DNA of 64,000 nucleotides, taken from the NCBI RefSeq assembly GCF_000165425.1, contig NW_001799333.1, forward strand, positions 62,001-126,000, in the 5' to 3' direction. The notes under the pieces were generated by a model, which had not been told where the DNA came from, searched no databases, and saw nothing but the letters and a program-made list of their open reading frames with translations. The position numbers were made by a program, and so were the translations under genes. Origin of the DNA: Paramecium tetraurelia (taxonomy: Eukaryota; Ciliophora; Oligohymenophorea; Peniculida; Parameciidae). Below, in pieces: positions 62,302 through 64,000 of the stretch; position 1 is the first letter of the stretch; the number at the start of each line of letters is the position of its first letter.

Positions 62302-62875
62302 TTTATTAAAAACAATAAATTATGAACAATAGTTCTTAGTTCAAATAGTTACACTTAAAATTTCTCGTTTGTTATATGAAATCTTCTTATTTCCGTCTAA
62401 TATAAAAACTAAAAATTGAATAACTATGTAGACTTAAATTAGTCTAACGCTATTTACAAAGTTTGGATATTATAATGGATCATAATTAGATCGAAATAAT
62501 ACAATTTATTTCTGTTTCTGGTTTGTAATAGATGTTGAAATAAATACCTATTTTTAATATAAATTTCTGATTGATTAATTTATCTTATTTAAGAACAATT
62601 ATTCTAAGTATATATATGGATAATTAATCACAATAATTGGGTTATAAATTGACATAAAATTAGTTCAATATTTTAAGGATTAGTTTAATATCAAATATTA
62701 TATTGCAGAACAATCTATTATGTTGAAAATAGCTTGCAATTTAGTATAAAGTGATCTTTGACTGTATTCATTAGTTTGTAAAAATTTGAAAATAAAAGCA
62801 ATAAAAAGTTAATGAATATATGAGATCATAAAATGTATAAATAACAAAATTGAGATAAATATTTCAGTTACACAA
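62302..62875. other. Convergent spacer, AT-rich
   Basis: About 570 bp with dense TGA and A/T runs. No gene supported. Confidence 0.5.
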
Positions 62876-63097
62876 TCACTTTTCTTCTATGTTTTGATGT
62901 TCACTCTTTTTTTAGATCTCCAATAATGACTTTCTTTGTTTTTCTAATTATTTTCTTATTAATTCTAAATCATCTCTTGATATTCGCTTTAATAAATTAA
63001 GCCATTTAACTTCCATGTTGGTTAAATTGGTAACTTTATCATCTGATTCTTCCGAATAAGCTTGTGAGAAAGCCTATGAATGATTTTTTGAAGTCAT
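62876..63097 (-). CDS. Small charged helical protein, unknown
   Basis: A 73-residue intronless frame: Ser-rich start (MTSKNHSQAFSQAYSEESDD), then a helical coiled-coil segment (NMEVKWLNLLKRISRDDLEL, IRKQLEKQRKSLLEIQKKSE) and an acidic end. It is open only in the ciliate code. Codon use and heptad pattern support a real small gene, but there is no family match. Confidence 0.55.
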
Positions 63098-63404
63098 ACT
63101 TAAATTTACTATTCAAATTAATTATTTTCTTAATTTACTACAATGAATGGGTTATATACTTATTCAATAAATCAAGGAAAAAAGTACATCATTATAAAGG
63201 TTCATTATTCGTTATAGATTATTAACTATTGATTAAAGTTGAGATTTAGTAGCAAATTGAAATTGTAAAATAAGATATTATTTTGTTCTATTTGACATTG
63301 ATGATAAGGCCATATTAGATTATAGACAGTTTATCAAACTTAATCTAAAACAAAGTTAATTGAGATATTAATTAATCATCAATTTAATATAAAAATGATA
63401 ATCA

Positions 63405-64000
63405 TGAGGAGTAATTTCATTGAAAAAAGTTAATGCTTTTAGCTATAAACAAAGTGATATTAATGTTATTAGAAAATAAAACAATTTTTTGGAATGGAAA
63501 ACTCTACAGTATTTAGAGGTGATAAGTGTATCATAAATTACTTTAGATGATAAATCTATAATTTGGCAAATTCCCTTTATATCTGATATTTATTTAATTC
63601 CATTAAACTAAAGAGTAATAAGAATGGTTGCAGAAAAATTATAAATTATCTTAATTCCGAAATCAATCAATTTTGACTCAAAGGACAGCATTGTTAACTT
63701 GGCTCACCATAATTGTTTATTTGAAATAATTCTGATAATTAATGGCGAAAGGAGTAGATATATAATTAATGTTAAAAAATATATTCTTAGATACAATTTT
63801 ATTTAATTTGAATAAGAAAAAATAGTTTTTTACTCTGATAATTACCAAGAAGTATGTAAATTTATTTCAATAATTGAATGAGGATTATGTTTAAGAAATA
63901 ATCGATTATTTTGAAGATTTATTTGCAATAATAAGCGATGTCAAAATATTTCTAAAAAACAATGATGAATAAATTGGTTAATTGAGAACATAAGATATAA
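63405..64000 (+). CDS. Partial gene running off the window end, unknown
   Basis: An open frame from about 63405 reads AFSYKQSDINVIRKQNNFLE, ISVSQITLDDKSIIWQIPFI and SINFDSKDSIVNLAHHNCLF, and a 31-nt intron candidate near 63852 (GTATGT...ATGAG) joins it to EDYVQEIIDYFEDLFAIISD, which continues past base 64000. The 5' end is unresolved: between 63124 and 63405 there are coding-like fragments in other frames (IKVEIQQQIEIVKQDIILF; FDIDDKAILDYRQFIKL). These may be exons I could not splice, or decay. Confidence 0.45.

Noticed and set aside
1-64000. tRNA, rRNA, CRISPR arrays, transposons and telomeric repeats
   Set aside because: I looked for T-loop motifs, arrays of spaced direct repeats, transposase-like frames and C4A2/C3A3 runs and saw none that I could support by eye.

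Overview
This window is macronuclear DNA of a Paramecium-type ciliate. The DNA is strongly AT-rich and reading frames stay open only if TAA and TAG are read as glutamine and TGA is the sole stop. Genes are packed tens of bases apart and are cut by tiny introns of about 19-33 nt that mostly begin GTA and end TAG. Five genes encode trichocyst matrix proteins, a family of the Paramecium secretory trichocyst. Gene models below were built by hand with this code; most were checked for frame arithmetic (CDS minus introns divisible by three). The exceptions are the largest genes (Piezo, TmcB-like, cation channel, B-box/Kelch), whose introns were only sampled.

Layout. 1-3.1 kb: end of an acidic-tailed protein and a tandem pair of trichocyst matrix genes. 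3.1-9.4 kb: galactokinase-family enzyme, hotdog thioesterase, a seven-span membrane protein, and a large TPR/Gln-rich/PH protein. 10-20.5 kb: PEX5 peroxisomal import receptor (with single-base frame breaks), then a complete Piezo mechanosensitive channel of about 8.4 kb. 20.8-27.6 kb: CDK-type kinase, ANP32-like and EBP2-like nuclear proteins, ribosomal protein eL33, a WD40 relic and two coiled-coil proteins. 27.7-32.2 kb: large TmcB-like membrane protein. 33-39.8 kb: a D-Ala-D-Ala carboxypeptidase-like serine hydrolase, STPGR (ODF3-like) ciliary protein, heat-shock-factor-type DNA-binding protein, coiled-coil protein, B-box/Kelch protein. 39.9-46.6 kb: four-domain voltage-gated cation channel with aspartate at all four filter positions. 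48-55.6 kb: trichocyst matrix protein, PFKFB, an acidic protein, CFAP97-like protein and epsin from start codons 11 bp apart, SPRY protein, Erv1/ALR-type sulfhydryl oxidase. 56.6-64 kb: two more trichocyst matrix proteins, PB1 protein, ribosomal protein eS19, small proteins, decayed reading frames, and a gene running off the end.

There is no operon logic. Neighbours are mixed in strand and function, as is normal in this genome type, though cilium/excitability genes (Piezo, four-domain channel, STPGR, CFAP97) and exocytosis genes (five matrix proteins, epsin) are well represented. I found no tRNA, rRNA, CRISPR or transposon. The main oddities are a cluster of one-base frame breaks in otherwise well-conserved genes, several decaying ORFs, and a bacterial-style DD-peptidase fold gene.
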